From assembly GCA_947175225.1 (NCBI GenBank), contig CAMWLX010000030.1, forward strand, positions 1 through 16,869: a stretch of 16,869 nt of DNA. Direction: 5' to 3'. This document shows positions 7,101 through 14,952 of the stretch, piece by piece. The stretch is from an uncultured Porphyromonadaceae bacterium. GTDB lineage: Bacteria; Bacteroidota; Bacteroidia; Bacteroidales; Muribaculaceae. Within the stretch, counting starts at the first letter, position 1; the number at the start of each line of letters is the position of its first letter. The notes below the pieces were generated by a model. It made no database searches and was not told the origin of the DNA. It saw only the letters and a program-made list of their open reading frames with translations. The translations under genes and the position numbers were made by a program.

Positions 7101-8219
7101 TCAATTGCGGGCGGCAAGCATCACTGACAGATCGGCAGAAGGCAGACCTGTGTAGGATCCGACAAGCTTATCGACAAGCTTGCCATGATAGGTCACGATT
7201 CCCTGCTGCACACCCTCATTGGTGGAGATCATACTGTCGAAATTCTCTTTTAGTCGCATTTCTTCAAAGAAATTGACCATCACATTGCTCAATGCCATAG
7301 CCACTGTGCGAGGCACTGACACGGATGGATGAGAATCCTTGAAATCGAGCACATATGCACTGTCTTTCATCACTGCAGACAGATTTTTGGGGAATTCAAA
7401 CGGACGGGTGGTAGTGCCTAAGAGGATCACATCAGCAGTCTTGACCTTATTGTAGAGCACACGGGGATGGATCATTATAGTCTGTATCTGATTGCCACAT
7501 ATATCTCTTGCAACTGCAAGCATCGAGACATCATTGTTGACCACAGTCACTTGTGCCCCCATATTAAGAGCAGCCTTAGCTGCGGAATAGACATCCGTAC
7601 CGTCGCCGATTATAAGTACTTCACAAGGATTGATGCCTGCTACGCTTGCGAGAAGCACACCCTTGCCCCCTCCTAAGTAGGAAAGATTTTCCTGTGCATA
7701 CATAATTGCAGCTCTCCCATCTATCTCGTCAATGATATCGGCGAAGACCGGCGTATCATTATGGCTATACATATTGTCGAGGCACCCCATGGTGATGTCC
7801 ATATCGAGAAGAGCTTTGATGGAGTCCTTGTCGATCAGGCCTGAAGCCATCGTACAAAGCAATGTGCTTCCGGGCTTCATAAGCATTATGTCTGCTGTAC
7901 GGAGCGGAGTGAACGAAAGAACAGTAGAAGCTCCCAAGGCCTCTTCACGAGACACAATTTTCACACCATATTCTGCGTATGCATCGTCGTTGAATGAAAT
8001 GTCGACACCCGCACCTTCTTCCATTGCCACTCGAAGGCCGGAAGAGGTCAGGAGTCCGCAAGCTTCCGGGGTGAGAAGCATACGGGTTTCATCTGTATCA
8101 GGATAGTTTGCAAGCATTGCTATATCGATGCCATCCCCATTGCTAAGCATATTCGCATGCATGAGAAGAGGCTCAAGATCAAGTGTAGCTGTTTCTTTCT
8201 GAGTTGCTTCTTTGTTCAT
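7101..8219 (-). CDS. Alanine dehydrogenase-like protein, catalytic residues lost
   Basis: The fold matches the alanine dehydrogenase / transhydrogenase alpha-subunit family: a substrate domain with an ETRMLLTP segment (residues 44-51, cf. RVALTP), then a Rossmann domain with GGGKGVLL at 183-190 and a nucleotide loop near 205. Key features are degenerate. The Lys of the usual VKVKEP segment is absent from LSFTPL (101-106). The His of the YLHLA segment is replaced in CTMAS (122-126). The GxGxxG loop reads GDGTDV (205-210). A roughly 30-residue N-terminal extension precedes the family start. Alanine dehydrogenase activity is therefore doubtful; a nucleotide-sensing or other non-catalytic role is possible. 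It has its own promoter and is coupled to the glycosyltransferase downstream. Confidence 0.8.
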   Translation of the reverse strand: MNKEATQKETATLDLEPLLMHANMLSNGDGIDIAMLANYPDTDETRMLLTPEACGLLTSSGLRVAMEEGAGVDISFNDDAYAEYGVKIVSREEALGASTVLSFTPLRTADIMLMKPGSTLLCTMASGLIDKDSIKALLDMDITMGCLDNMYSHNDTPVFADIIDEIDGRAAIMYAQENLSYLGGGKGVLLASVAGINPCEVLIIGDGTDVYSAAKAALNMGAQVTVVNNDVSMLAVARDICGNQIQTIMIHPRVLYNKVKTADVILLGTTTRPFEFPKNLSAVMKDSAYVLDFKDSHPSVSVPRTVAMALSNVMVNFFEEMRLKENFDSMISTNEGVQQGIVTYHGKLVDKLVGSYTGLPSADLSVMLAARN

Positions 8220-8267
8220 GGTTCATTATTTTTTTAGATAGTCCGGAACATATGGAGCTCCGCCTCG

Positions 8268-8299
8268 CAAAATTAACAAATTAATCCAAATTCTCCAAA
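8268..8299 (-). promoter_or_regulatory. Promoter of the dehydrogenase-like/glycosyltransferase unit
   Basis: On the - strand, TTTG (8299-8296), 20 bases, then TAATTTTG (8275-8268) match the Bacteroidetes consensus exactly. The -33 element lies inside the last codons of aroK. The start would be near 8261, giving a leader of about 40 bases. It makes this pair of genes independent of aroK. Confidence 0.8.
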
Positions 8300-8823
8300 T
8301 TGTACAAATGATTTTTGATAAAGTCATCGACAGTCTCGGCAATCTGCCATTTATTTTCAAGTCTGTCGCCGGAAATTATGATGGCTGCTTGATCGTAGAA
8401 AGGGCGGCGGGTCTCCATATGCTTATGTATAGTCTCTATTATCTCTTCCTTTGACTTTCCGGCCATTAGCGGACGCTTGGAGCCTCCATCTATGATTCTG
8501 TCTGCGATAACATTGTCGGAGGCTTGCAGGCACACGGTGATGCCACGCGAATTCATATAGTCTATATTGTCGTTGAAGCAAGGCGTCCCACCCCCACACG
8601 ATACTATGACATCCGACATCTCTCCTACTTCGCGGAGCATAGAGCCTTCGATCCGTCGGAACTCGGCTTCCCCTTTCGTAGCGAATATATCGCGTATAGT
8701 AGAGTGGAATCGCTGTTCGATATAGAAATCAAGGTCGATATGTTGAAGTCCGGATTTTTTTGCCAAGGCTCTGCCGAAGGTAGTCTTGCCGGAGGCCATA
8801 TAGCCGATGATGAAGATGGTCAT
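8281..8823 (-). CDS. aroK: Shikimate kinase
   Basis: AroK phosphorylates the 3-hydroxyl of shikimate with ATP, the fifth step of the chorismate pathway leading to aromatic amino acids and folate precursors. The 180-residue protein has normal length. Visible are the Walker A loop GYMASGKT (7-14), the shikimate/Mg aspartates Asp30 and Asp32, the substrate arginines around Arg56/57, the GGG loop (77-79), the lid Arg117 in RPL, and the RRPFY segment at 139-143. The histidine kinase gene ends 42 bases upstream with no promoter between, but a GAATTGT tandem repeat fills that gap. aroK may be the last gene of the yebC unit. Confidence 0.95.
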   Translation of the reverse strand: MTIFIIGYMASGKTTFGRALAKKSGLQHIDLDFYIEQRFHSTIRDIFATKGEAEFRRIEGSMLREVGEMSDVIVSCGGGTPCFNDNIDYMNSRGITVCLQASDNVIADRIIDGGSKRPLMAGKSKEEIIETIHKHMETRRPFYDQAAIIISGDRLENKWQIAETVDDFIKNHLYNLENLD

Positions 8824-8836
8824 TTTTTATAATTGA

Positions 8837-8862
8837 GAATTGTGAATTGTGAATTGTGAATT
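8837..8862. repeat. GAATTGT tandem heptamer repeat before aroK
   Basis: Three perfect GAATTGT units followed by a six-base partial copy lie between the histidine kinase stop and the aroK start, ending 14 bases from the aroK ATG in its likely 5' untranslated region. The 7-base period is not a codon multiple, but the repeat is outside both reading frames. Variation in copy number would alter the spacing and structure just before the start codon. Confidence 0.9.
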
Positions 8863-8865
8863 GAA

Positions 8866-10095
8866 TCAGGGATTAGCATGGGGAAGCTCGATTCGAAAGG
8901 TAGTGCCTTGTCCTAATTCAGATTCCTTGACGTAGATTTTGCCGTCGTGATACTCTTCGATGATTCGCTTTACGAGTGTCAGTCCAAGTCCCCAACCACG
9001 CTCTTTGGTGGTATATCCGGGATTGAAGACCTTGTTGAAGTTCTTACGGGGAATCCCTTTTCCTGTATCGCGGACATCGATCCAGACGTAATCCTTAGAA
9101 GTCCCTGTAGTTATATGTATCTCCCCTACTCCGGCCATTGCATCGACAGCATTTTTTGTGAGATTTTCCATCACCCATTCGAAAAGGCTTGTCGATACCA
9201 TCACCCCGTGGTCATCCTCCCCGAAATGGAAATTCAAAGAGACTTTCCCTGAAATCCTCCCTCTCATGTATTCAAGCGAAGATTCAATCGTCTGGTTGAG
9301 ATATTCGAGTTCAAGCGATGGACGTGAACCAATTTTAGAGAATCTTTCGGCAATCTTCGACAGTCGCTTGACGTCCTTATCTATTTCAGTTGTAACCTCC
9401 GGGTCCGTACCTGAAGCTTCAAGATACTGACTCCATGCCATAAGAGAGGAAATGGGGGTGCCAAGCTGATGGGCTGTCTCCTTTGATAAGCCTACCCATA
9501 CCCGATTCTGCTCTGCCTTCTTGGTATACACTACAGCTGTGTAGATGATAAGCACAAGCACTATCATCACGGCAAGCACCACATAGGGATAAAGGCTCAG
9601 ACGCCTGAGCAGAATCGAATCCTCATAATATATATATTGGTTTATGCCGGGGTATACTTCTACTTTTATGAAATGTGAATTTTCATTCTCTATGTTGTCA
9701 AGGCTACGGTTGCCCACAGCCTTGTTTAGTCTCTTCTCAAGATACTTTTGGTTGCGATCGGTAAGATCAGAAAAAACTACGTGCTCCCCTTCTTCCACGT
9801 GGTCGGGGAGCTCGTAGTTTCGATATTCAAGTATGTTTTTGTCAGCATCAGCCACCATCACCGGTATTGAATTGTTTTGCGCGATGATGTTGAGAAGAAA
9901 CTCAAAGTCGGCGTTGCCCTCTACCTGAGCCATTTTCTCTGTTGCAGATGCCCATATGTTCATCCTCTCCCTCTCCTGAATGGAAAGTTGCTTCACAAGA
10001 TTAGTCGATATGATAAGAAAGATAATCACGGCAATCGTGGAGCAGACCATAAAGATAGTCTTTCCGTACAGGTCAGAAATAACGGAGAGTTTCAT
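8866..10095 (-). CDS. Membrane sensor histidine kinase
   Basis: This 409-residue protein is a two-component sensor kinase. A first membrane helix (about 13-31), a periplasmic domain of about 135 residues and a second helix (about 169-190) give the classic topology. No HAMP domain is visible: the dimerisation helix follows within about 15 residues. The phosphoacceptor is His209 in the H box AHQLGTP, where the usual acidic residue after His is Gln. The ATPase domain is intact: N box ENLTKNAVDAM (311-321), DTGKGIP (343-349), FNPGYTT (357-363) and GWGLGL (367-372). No response regulator lies in the window, so the partner is elsewhere. It begins 7 bases after the coiled-coil membrane protein gene and is probably co-translated with it. 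Confidence 0.92.
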   Translation of the reverse strand: MKLSVISDLYGKTIFMVCSTIAVIIFLIISTNLVKQLSIQERERMNIWASATEKMAQVEGNADFEFLLNIIAQNNSIPVMVADADKNILEYRNYELPDHVEEGEHVVFSDLTDRNQKYLEKRLNKAVGNRSLDNIENENSHFIKVEVYPGINQYIYYEDSILLRRLSLYPYVVLAVMIVLVLIIYTAVVYTKKAEQNRVWVGLSKETAHQLGTPISSLMAWSQYLEASGTDPEVTTEIDKDVKRLSKIAERFSKIGSRPSLELEYLNQTIESSLEYMRGRISGKVSLNFHFGEDDHGVMVSTSLFEWVMENLTKNAVDAMAGVGEIHITTGTSKDYVWIDVRDTGKGIPRKNFNKVFNPGYTTKERGWGLGLTLVKRIIEEYHDGKIYVKESELGQGTTFRIELPHANP

Positions 10096-10102
10096 TATTT
10101 AT

Positions 10103-11575
10103 TCAGACGAATTTAATTCTTGCTTTCTTAGTGACACGGCAAGTGTTGTCGCTAAACAATGCCTCTCCTGGCTGGAGGGTGACAATTTCCACTGCGATGT
10201 CTGCGTCTTCCGGATTTTCAATCACACAGCCCCCTTCAAGCCATTGGGCGGTGTTGTCAAGAAGACGGTCAAGGATGTCAGGATCATTCACGACTCGGAA
10301 TAGTCCATGATGCCCGTCAGGAATATCCATACGATAGACCGACGACTCCATATTGAGAGTACGGGAAGCCTTTACAAAAAGACCACGTTGATTTACGTAT
10401 CCGAGGAAAACCACCGGGGGAAGGCCACCGGGACGAGCTGGAGAGACCTGAGCCTTCTGCGATGCAGGCACGACAGATGGTTCCACGACAGCTCGCTGAG
10501 GTGCACGTGCCTGGCGAGGAGCCTCAGATTCTGTTGTATTTTGACGTTCGGATTGACCCTGACGTAAAGCAGCGAGTTCTCGTTTTGCAGCGTCAAGTTC
10601 TCTACGTAGAGCATCTGCTTCTCTTTGAGCAGTATCTACAGCCTTTTCCAAAGATTCATTATGCGCTTTAAGCTGCTTGATTTCGTCATTTTTAGATGTC
10701 AAGGAGTTAGCATATTGCTCGCGCATCTTGTTCTGCTCCTCTTTAGCAGCTTTCTTTGCTTCTCTGATTTCTTTCTCTCCTGCCTTATGATCAGCGAGAG
10801 TAGCGCCGGTCTCCTTCATGCTCTTTGAAGCATACACTACAAGCCAGATCACCACTCCTACCAATACGACAAGTATACCGATATACCAACCGGTGTTGCT
10901 TGACTTTTTAGGCTGTTCATCAGCAAGTCCGGCATCGGCCTCTGCTTGCACTACAGCTTGCGCCACTTCAGCCTCGGCATCTGCCACGGCTTGGCCCGCT
11001 GTCTCTTTAGAATTTGCAGCGGCGGCCGGAGCAGCTGTTGTAGCCGGCGCCGGAGAAGCAGTCGGAGCAGATGGTTTGGATGGAGTAGCTGACGCAGCCG
11101 GAGTAGTCGAATTAGATGGAGTTGGAGTAGCAGTATTAGATTGGGCAGATGCTTCAGCAGGCTTGGCTGCCGCCGGAGTCGCAGCAGGAGCTGCTACAGT
11201 GAGTTTATTAAGATTTCTTGCAAGAACACTGAGGCACTTCTTGCCATCATCTTTCAGTCCGGGCGACTTGAAGAACGTAGAACTCCAATATTCTACAAGC
11301 TTTTTCTTATCCCAAGAAGCATAATCCTTAGGCACAGCTACAGCATTAAAGCTCTTGATGTTTTCTTGCTCTTTTGATTTCAGCGACTTGCTGAGTTCAC
11401 TCACACTTGAAGGATTGAGCTTGTCAAGATAGTCAGAGCCATTGTTGGCATAGCGGAGATAATGCTTGGCGGCAATGGCACGTGCTTGCTCCATCTCCTT
11501 ATCGGTGACGGCAAACGATGGAATAGCGGTGACCATGGCCACCGCTATGAGGAATAATTTGAGGAAATATTTCAT
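10103..11575 (-). CDS. Unrecognised membrane-anchored coiled-coil protein
   Basis: I do not recognise this 490-residue protein. In order it shows a signal peptide (1-22, cleavage after SFA), a small helical domain (about 24-127), a Pro/Ala/Thr/Ser-rich linker (about 128-188), an Ala/Glu-rich stretch, one membrane helix (229-249) followed by lysines, a charged coiled coil (about 262-340), another low-complexity linker, and a compact C-terminal domain (about 388-490). The predicted topology is N-terminal part in the periplasm and coiled coil plus C-terminal domain in the cytoplasm. The linker would let the N-terminal domain reach into the periplasm. It sits between yebC (15 bases) and the histidine kinase (7 bases), so a role in envelope sensing with that kinase is an inference. 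Confidence 0.85.
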   Translation of the reverse strand: MKYFLKLFLIAVAMVTAIPSFAVTDKEMEQARAIAAKHYLRYANNGSDYLDKLNPSSVSELSKSLKSKEQENIKSFNAVAVPKDYASWDKKKLVEYWSSTFFKSPGLKDDGKKCLSVLARNLNKLTVAAPAATPAAAKPAEASAQSNTATPTPSNSTTPAASATPSKPSAPTASPAPATTAAPAAAANSKETAGQAVADAEAEVAQAVVQAEADAGLADEQPKKSSNTGWYIGILVVLVGVVIWLVVYASKSMKETGATLADHKAGEKEIREAKKAAKEEQNKMREQYANSLTSKNDEIKQLKAHNESLEKAVDTAQREADALRRELDAAKRELAALRQGQSERQNTTESEAPRQARAPQRAVVEPSVVPASQKAQVSPARPGGLPPVVFLGYVNQRGLFVKASRTLNMESSVYRMDIPDGHHGLFRVVNDPDILDRLLDNTAQWLEGGCVIENPEDADIAVEIVTLQPGEALFSDNTCRVTKKARIKFV

Positions 11576-11590
11576 CAGCGGAGAGTGTTA

Positions 11591-12310
11591 TTAATCTTCT
11601 GCCTCCTTCATGTTGTGGAAGACATTCTGCACGTCGTCGTCGTCTTCAAAGCGATCAAGAAGTTTTTCGATGCTTTCGCGCTGTTCGGGAGTGACTTCTT
11701 TGTAATCGGTCGGGATTCTTTCAAACTCGGCACTGATAATTTCCATGCCCGCACCTTCCAAATATTTCTGAATGTTGTTAAACTGGTCGAAAGCTCCATA
11801 TACGATCCATTCTTCATCCTCAGCTTCAAGTTCCGCATCAAGGTCCATAAGCTCGAGTTCAAAATCTTCGAGGCTCATTTCCGGATTTGGCTTTACATGG
11901 AAGACACTCTTATGATCGAAAAGGAATGAAAGGGAGCCCTGAGTGCCGAGCGAACCTCCGTGTTTTGTGAAATAGCTGCGTACATTAGCTACAGTGCGCT
12001 GGTTGTTGTCAGTAGCAGTTTCTACAACGATTGCGATTCCGAACGGACCATATCCTTCATATACGATCTCCTTGTAGTCTGAAGCATCCTTGTCAGTAGC
12101 TTTCTTGATGGCACGTTCGATAGTGTCCTTAGGCATGTTGGCAGCCTTGGCATTGTGCATAAGCATACGCAGGCGTGGGTTCATGTCTGGATCAGGACCT
12201 CCAGCCTTGACGGCGATAGTGATTTCCTTACCTATGCGGGTGAATGTTCTTGACATATTGCCCCAGCGTTTGAGCTTGCGGGCTTTACGGAATTCAAATG
12301 CTCTTCCCAT
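11591..12310 (-). CDS. YebC/PmpR/TACO1 family protein
   Basis: The 239-residue protein has the Bacteroidetes version of the family N-terminus (MGRAFEFRKARKLKRWGNM), the conserved KAGGPDPDMNPRL segment (about 35-47), the KAANMPKDTIERAIKKA helix, and the acidic C-terminal domains. The family was long listed as DNA-binding regulators; members related to mitochondrial TACO1 are now linked to translation, with reports of a role at polyproline stretches. Either reading is possible here. The next gene encodes a Pro/Ala-rich linker and IF-2 in this window is also Pro-rich. It leads a tight unit with the coiled-coil protein and the histidine kinase, 76 bases after pheT. Confidence 0.92.
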   Translation of the reverse strand: MGRAFEFRKARKLKRWGNMSRTFTRIGKEITIAVKAGGPDPDMNPRLRMLMHNAKAANMPKDTIERAIKKATDKDASDYKEIVYEGYGPFGIAIVVETATDNNQRTVANVRSYFTKHGGSLGTQGSLSFLFDHKSVFHVKPNPEMSLEDFELELMDLDAELEAEDEEWIVYGAFDQFNNIQKYLEGAGMEIISAEFERIPTDYKEVTPEQRESIEKLLDRFEDDDDVQNVFHNMKEAED

Positions 12311-12335
12311 ATTTTATTTCAATTATCTTTATTAT

Positions 12336-12382
12336 GAGTCAAATAAGTCGAATAGGTTATATAAGATTTATAGGTCTTATAT
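12336..12382. repeat. Degenerate AT-rich repeat with hairpin between pheT and yebC
   Basis: This stretch is built from loosely repeated TTATA/ATAAG-type units separated by GTC or GG. Within it, ATATAAGA (12359-12366) pairs perfectly with TCTTATAT (12375-12382) across 8 bases, four bases after the pheT stop on the - strand. No U-run follows, so it is not a standard terminator; it may mark mRNA processing or stability between pheT and yebC. No promoter consensus was seen in the gap. Confidence 0.5.
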
Positions 12383-12386
12383 GGGG

Positions 12387-14882
12387 TCAGCGGAGTGAGG
12401 CTCCGAGTTGCTGAGTGAGGCTTTTTACTATCTTGTCCATTACGCCGTCGATTTGCTTGTCTTTGAGCGTATTCTCCGGGTCTTGGATTGTAAATGCCAC
12501 AGCATATGATTTTTTGCCTTCGGGCAGATTCTTTCCCTCGTAGACATCAAAGAGTCGGATGTCGCGCAGCAGTTTCCCTCCGGCCTTACGCGCACATGTC
12601 TCGACTGCCTCAAATGGAGTAGCTGCATCGAGAAGGAGAGCAAGGTCACGGCGCACCGGCTGCGTCTTCTCAAGAGGTGTGTATGTAGTCTGGAATTTGG
12701 AGGCAAGCTTGCAGAGATAGCTCCAGTCGATTGAAGCGTAGCATACTTCCTGGTCAATGTCCAAAGTCTTGAGAGTCTTACGGCTCAGAATGCCAAGCAC
12801 GGCGAGCGGTTTTCCGCTGCGATGTGCAATCTCAAGTTTTGCAGAGAAAGTAGCGTCAGAAGACTGGGTCATCTTCAAGCCTGACTCGGCTACACCAACC
12901 TTGGCGAAAATATTAAGTACTGTTGCTTTGAGGTCGAAGACGGTAGACTGAGCTGCCTGACGGTTCCAAGATGCGGTCTGGAGGTTGCCTGTCATCCAGA
13001 TAGCAAGCTCCATATGCTCGGAATATTGAGCGAGTGGTTTATCGGGACTCTTCTCCTTTGCAGCGTCGAAGGCATATACATTTCCGAATTCGTAGAACTT
13101 CAGGTCGCTTGCCTTACGGTTGACATTGTGAGCTATACTCTCAAGTCCGCCGTAGAGGAGAGTCTGGCGCATCACTCCGAGGTCGTTGCTGAGAGGATTC
13201 ATCACTTTCACTGAGTGTTCCAATGGGAAATCTTCGTTTCCATCGTAATACTTCACAGCTGAAAGTGAATTGTTCATAATTTCGCGGAATCCCTGACCCG
13301 TTAGGTCATTGCTGACCACTTGCTGAAGAGCGTAAGACTCATCAACTGCAGTGCGTTTAGAAAGATTTGCGTGCATTTCAGTGCCAAATTCCACATTGTT
13401 GTAGCCGTAGATACGAAGGATTTCCTCTACTACGTCGCAAGGACGGGTCACGTCTACTCTATATGTAGGCACCTTTATGGATAGAATATCGCTGTCCGAT
13501 GTTTCCTTCACTTCAAATTCAAGAGCGCGGAGTATACCGATGATGATATGGCGAGGAATTTCCTTACCAATCAGTTTGCAGCAATATTTCAGAGAGAAAT
13601 CCATTTCCACAGGCTTCACCGGATCCGGGTAGCAATCCACGACGTCGCCGCATATTTCCCCACCTGCTATCTCGCGGATCAGCACCGCAGCGAGTTTAGC
13701 GGCATACTCGCAGATATTGGGGTCTGTGCCACGTTCGTAGCGGAAAGAAGCGTCAGTGCTCAGACCGTGCCGACGGGCTGTAAGGCGGATGGAAGTAGGA
13801 TTAAAGTATGCGCTTTCGATAAACACATCTGTCGTAGCTTCTGTCACTCCTGAATCGATGCCGCCGAACACACCTGCGATACACATTGGCTTCTCGTCAT
13901 CGCATATCATAAGATCATTCTCGTTGAGAGTGCGTTCTACGCCATCGAGTGTAGTGAACTTCGTCCCCGCAGGGCAAGTGCGGACAACGATTTTCTCTCC
14001 CCCCACTTTAGCAAGGTCGAAGCAGTGGAGAGGCTGGCCAATGCCAAGAAGGATGAAGTTGGTGATGTCTACGATAGAGTTAATGGGGCGTTGGCCCGCT
14101 GCCACGAGAAGATTCTTGAGCCATTCGGGAGACTCCCCTACTTTCACATTGCGGATGGTCACACCGCAGTATCTTGGACATAGTTTAGCGTCGTCCACCT
14201 GTACGGCCACCGCCCCCTCGTTATTGTCGACAGAGAACGACGAGACATCAGGGATGCTGATTTCCGGCATTTCCACAGCGGCTTCATTGCCGGCTTCAAG
14301 GATGCGCGCCCACTGGTAGGCTTTCAGGTCGCGTGCGCAGCCATAATGGCTTGCGGCATCTACACGGTTAGGAGTCAATTCCACTTCGAGGCGGAAATCA
14401 CTCTCCACATTGAAGTAAGCGGAAGCCTCTGTTCCGGCAGGCACATCGTCAGGGAGAACCATGATTCCGGAATGGTCATGGCCAAGGCCAATTTCGTCTT
14501 CGGCACAAATCATACCGAGCGATTCTACTCCGCGTAGTTTACCTTTCTTGATAGTGAATTCCTTGTCGCCATCGTAAAGGACAGTGCCGATGGTAGCTAC
14601 CACGACAGTCTGACCGGCAGCGACATTAGGAGCTCCGCATACGATTTGCAGGGGAGCATCGGCTCCGACATCGACAGTAGTGACGTGCATATGGTCGGAA
14701 TCAGGATGAGGCTCGCAAGTGAGCACTTTTCCGATCTTTAGGCCCTTTAGACCGCCACGGATGGATTCCACCTCTTCGATTTGGTCACATTCAAGGCCTG
14801 TGGAAGTGAAGACAGCCGCCAGTTCCTTTGGCGACTCATTGAAACTGATATAGCGTTTAAGCCACTTATATGAAATGTCCAT
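12387..14882 (-). CDS. pheT: Phenylalanyl-tRNA synthetase beta subunit
   Basis: PheT is the beta subunit of the alpha2-beta2 enzyme that charges tRNA-Phe; it binds tRNA and edits mischarged Tyr. With the start at the ATG at 14882, where MDISYKWLKRYI is the family N-terminus, the protein has 831 residues (E. coli 795). An open frame extends 27 codons further upstream, but it would cover the leader and is rejected. Domains seen: the EMAP-type tRNA-binding domain (about 42-150), the B3/B4 editing region (about 205-370, including GQRPINSIVDITNF), B5 and the catalytic-like core, and the C-terminal FDX-ACB anticodon-binding domain (about 738-831). pheS is not in the window, as in other genomes where the two genes are apart. 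Confidence 0.97.
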   Translation of the reverse strand: MDISYKWLKRYISFNESPKELAAVFTSTGLECDQIEEVESIRGGLKGLKIGKVLTCEPHPDSDHMHVTTVDVGADAPLQIVCGAPNVAAGQTVVVATIGTVLYDGDKEFTIKKGKLRGVESLGMICAEDEIGLGHDHSGIMVLPDDVPAGTEASAYFNVESDFRLEVELTPNRVDAASHYGCARDLKAYQWARILEAGNEAAVEMPEISIPDVSSFSVDNNEGAVAVQVDDAKLCPRYCGVTIRNVKVGESPEWLKNLLVAAGQRPINSIVDITNFILLGIGQPLHCFDLAKVGGEKIVVRTCPAGTKFTTLDGVERTLNENDLMICDDEKPMCIAGVFGGIDSGVTEATTDVFIESAYFNPTSIRLTARRHGLSTDASFRYERGTDPNICEYAAKLAAVLIREIAGGEICGDVVDCYPDPVKPVEMDFSLKYCCKLIGKEIPRHIIIGILRALEFEVKETSDSDILSIKVPTYRVDVTRPCDVVEEILRIYGYNNVEFGTEMHANLSKRTAVDESYALQQVVSNDLTGQGFREIMNNSLSAVKYYDGNEDFPLEHSVKVMNPLSNDLGVMRQTLLYGGLESIAHNVNRKASDLKFYEFGNVYAFDAAKEKSPDKPLAQYSEHMELAIWMTGNLQTASWNRQAAQSTVFDLKATVLNIFAKVGVAESGLKMTQSSDATFSAKLEIAHRSGKPLAVLGILSRKTLKTLDIDQEVCYASIDWSYLCKLASKFQTTYTPLEKTQPVRRDLALLLDAATPFEAVETCARKAGGKLLRDIRLFDVYEGKNLPEGKKSYAVAFTIQDPENTLKDKQIDGVMDKIVKSLTQQLGASLR

Positions 14883-14952
14883 AAAGGTATTGTTATCTGT
14901 TGTTTGAAAAAGTGAAAACAGGGGGTTTAAAACTGCTTCCCATTTCAACTTG

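Noticed and set aside
10818..11324. 168-codon Ala/Gly/Val-rich frame on the + strand
   Set aside because: It is the complement of the Pro/Ala/Thr linker of the membrane coiled-coil protein. The other strand has a signal peptide, membrane helix and coiled coil in one frame.
12393..12422. Two copies of GAGTGAGGCT at the 3' end of pheT
   Set aside because: Both are in coding sequence for similar short Ser-Leu residue pairs. Two ten-base copies are not enough to propose a mobile or regulatory repeat.
14883..14952. Phe-dependent attenuator or T-box before pheT
   Set aside because: The short leader has no Phe-rich peptide, no T-box sequence and no terminator hairpin.
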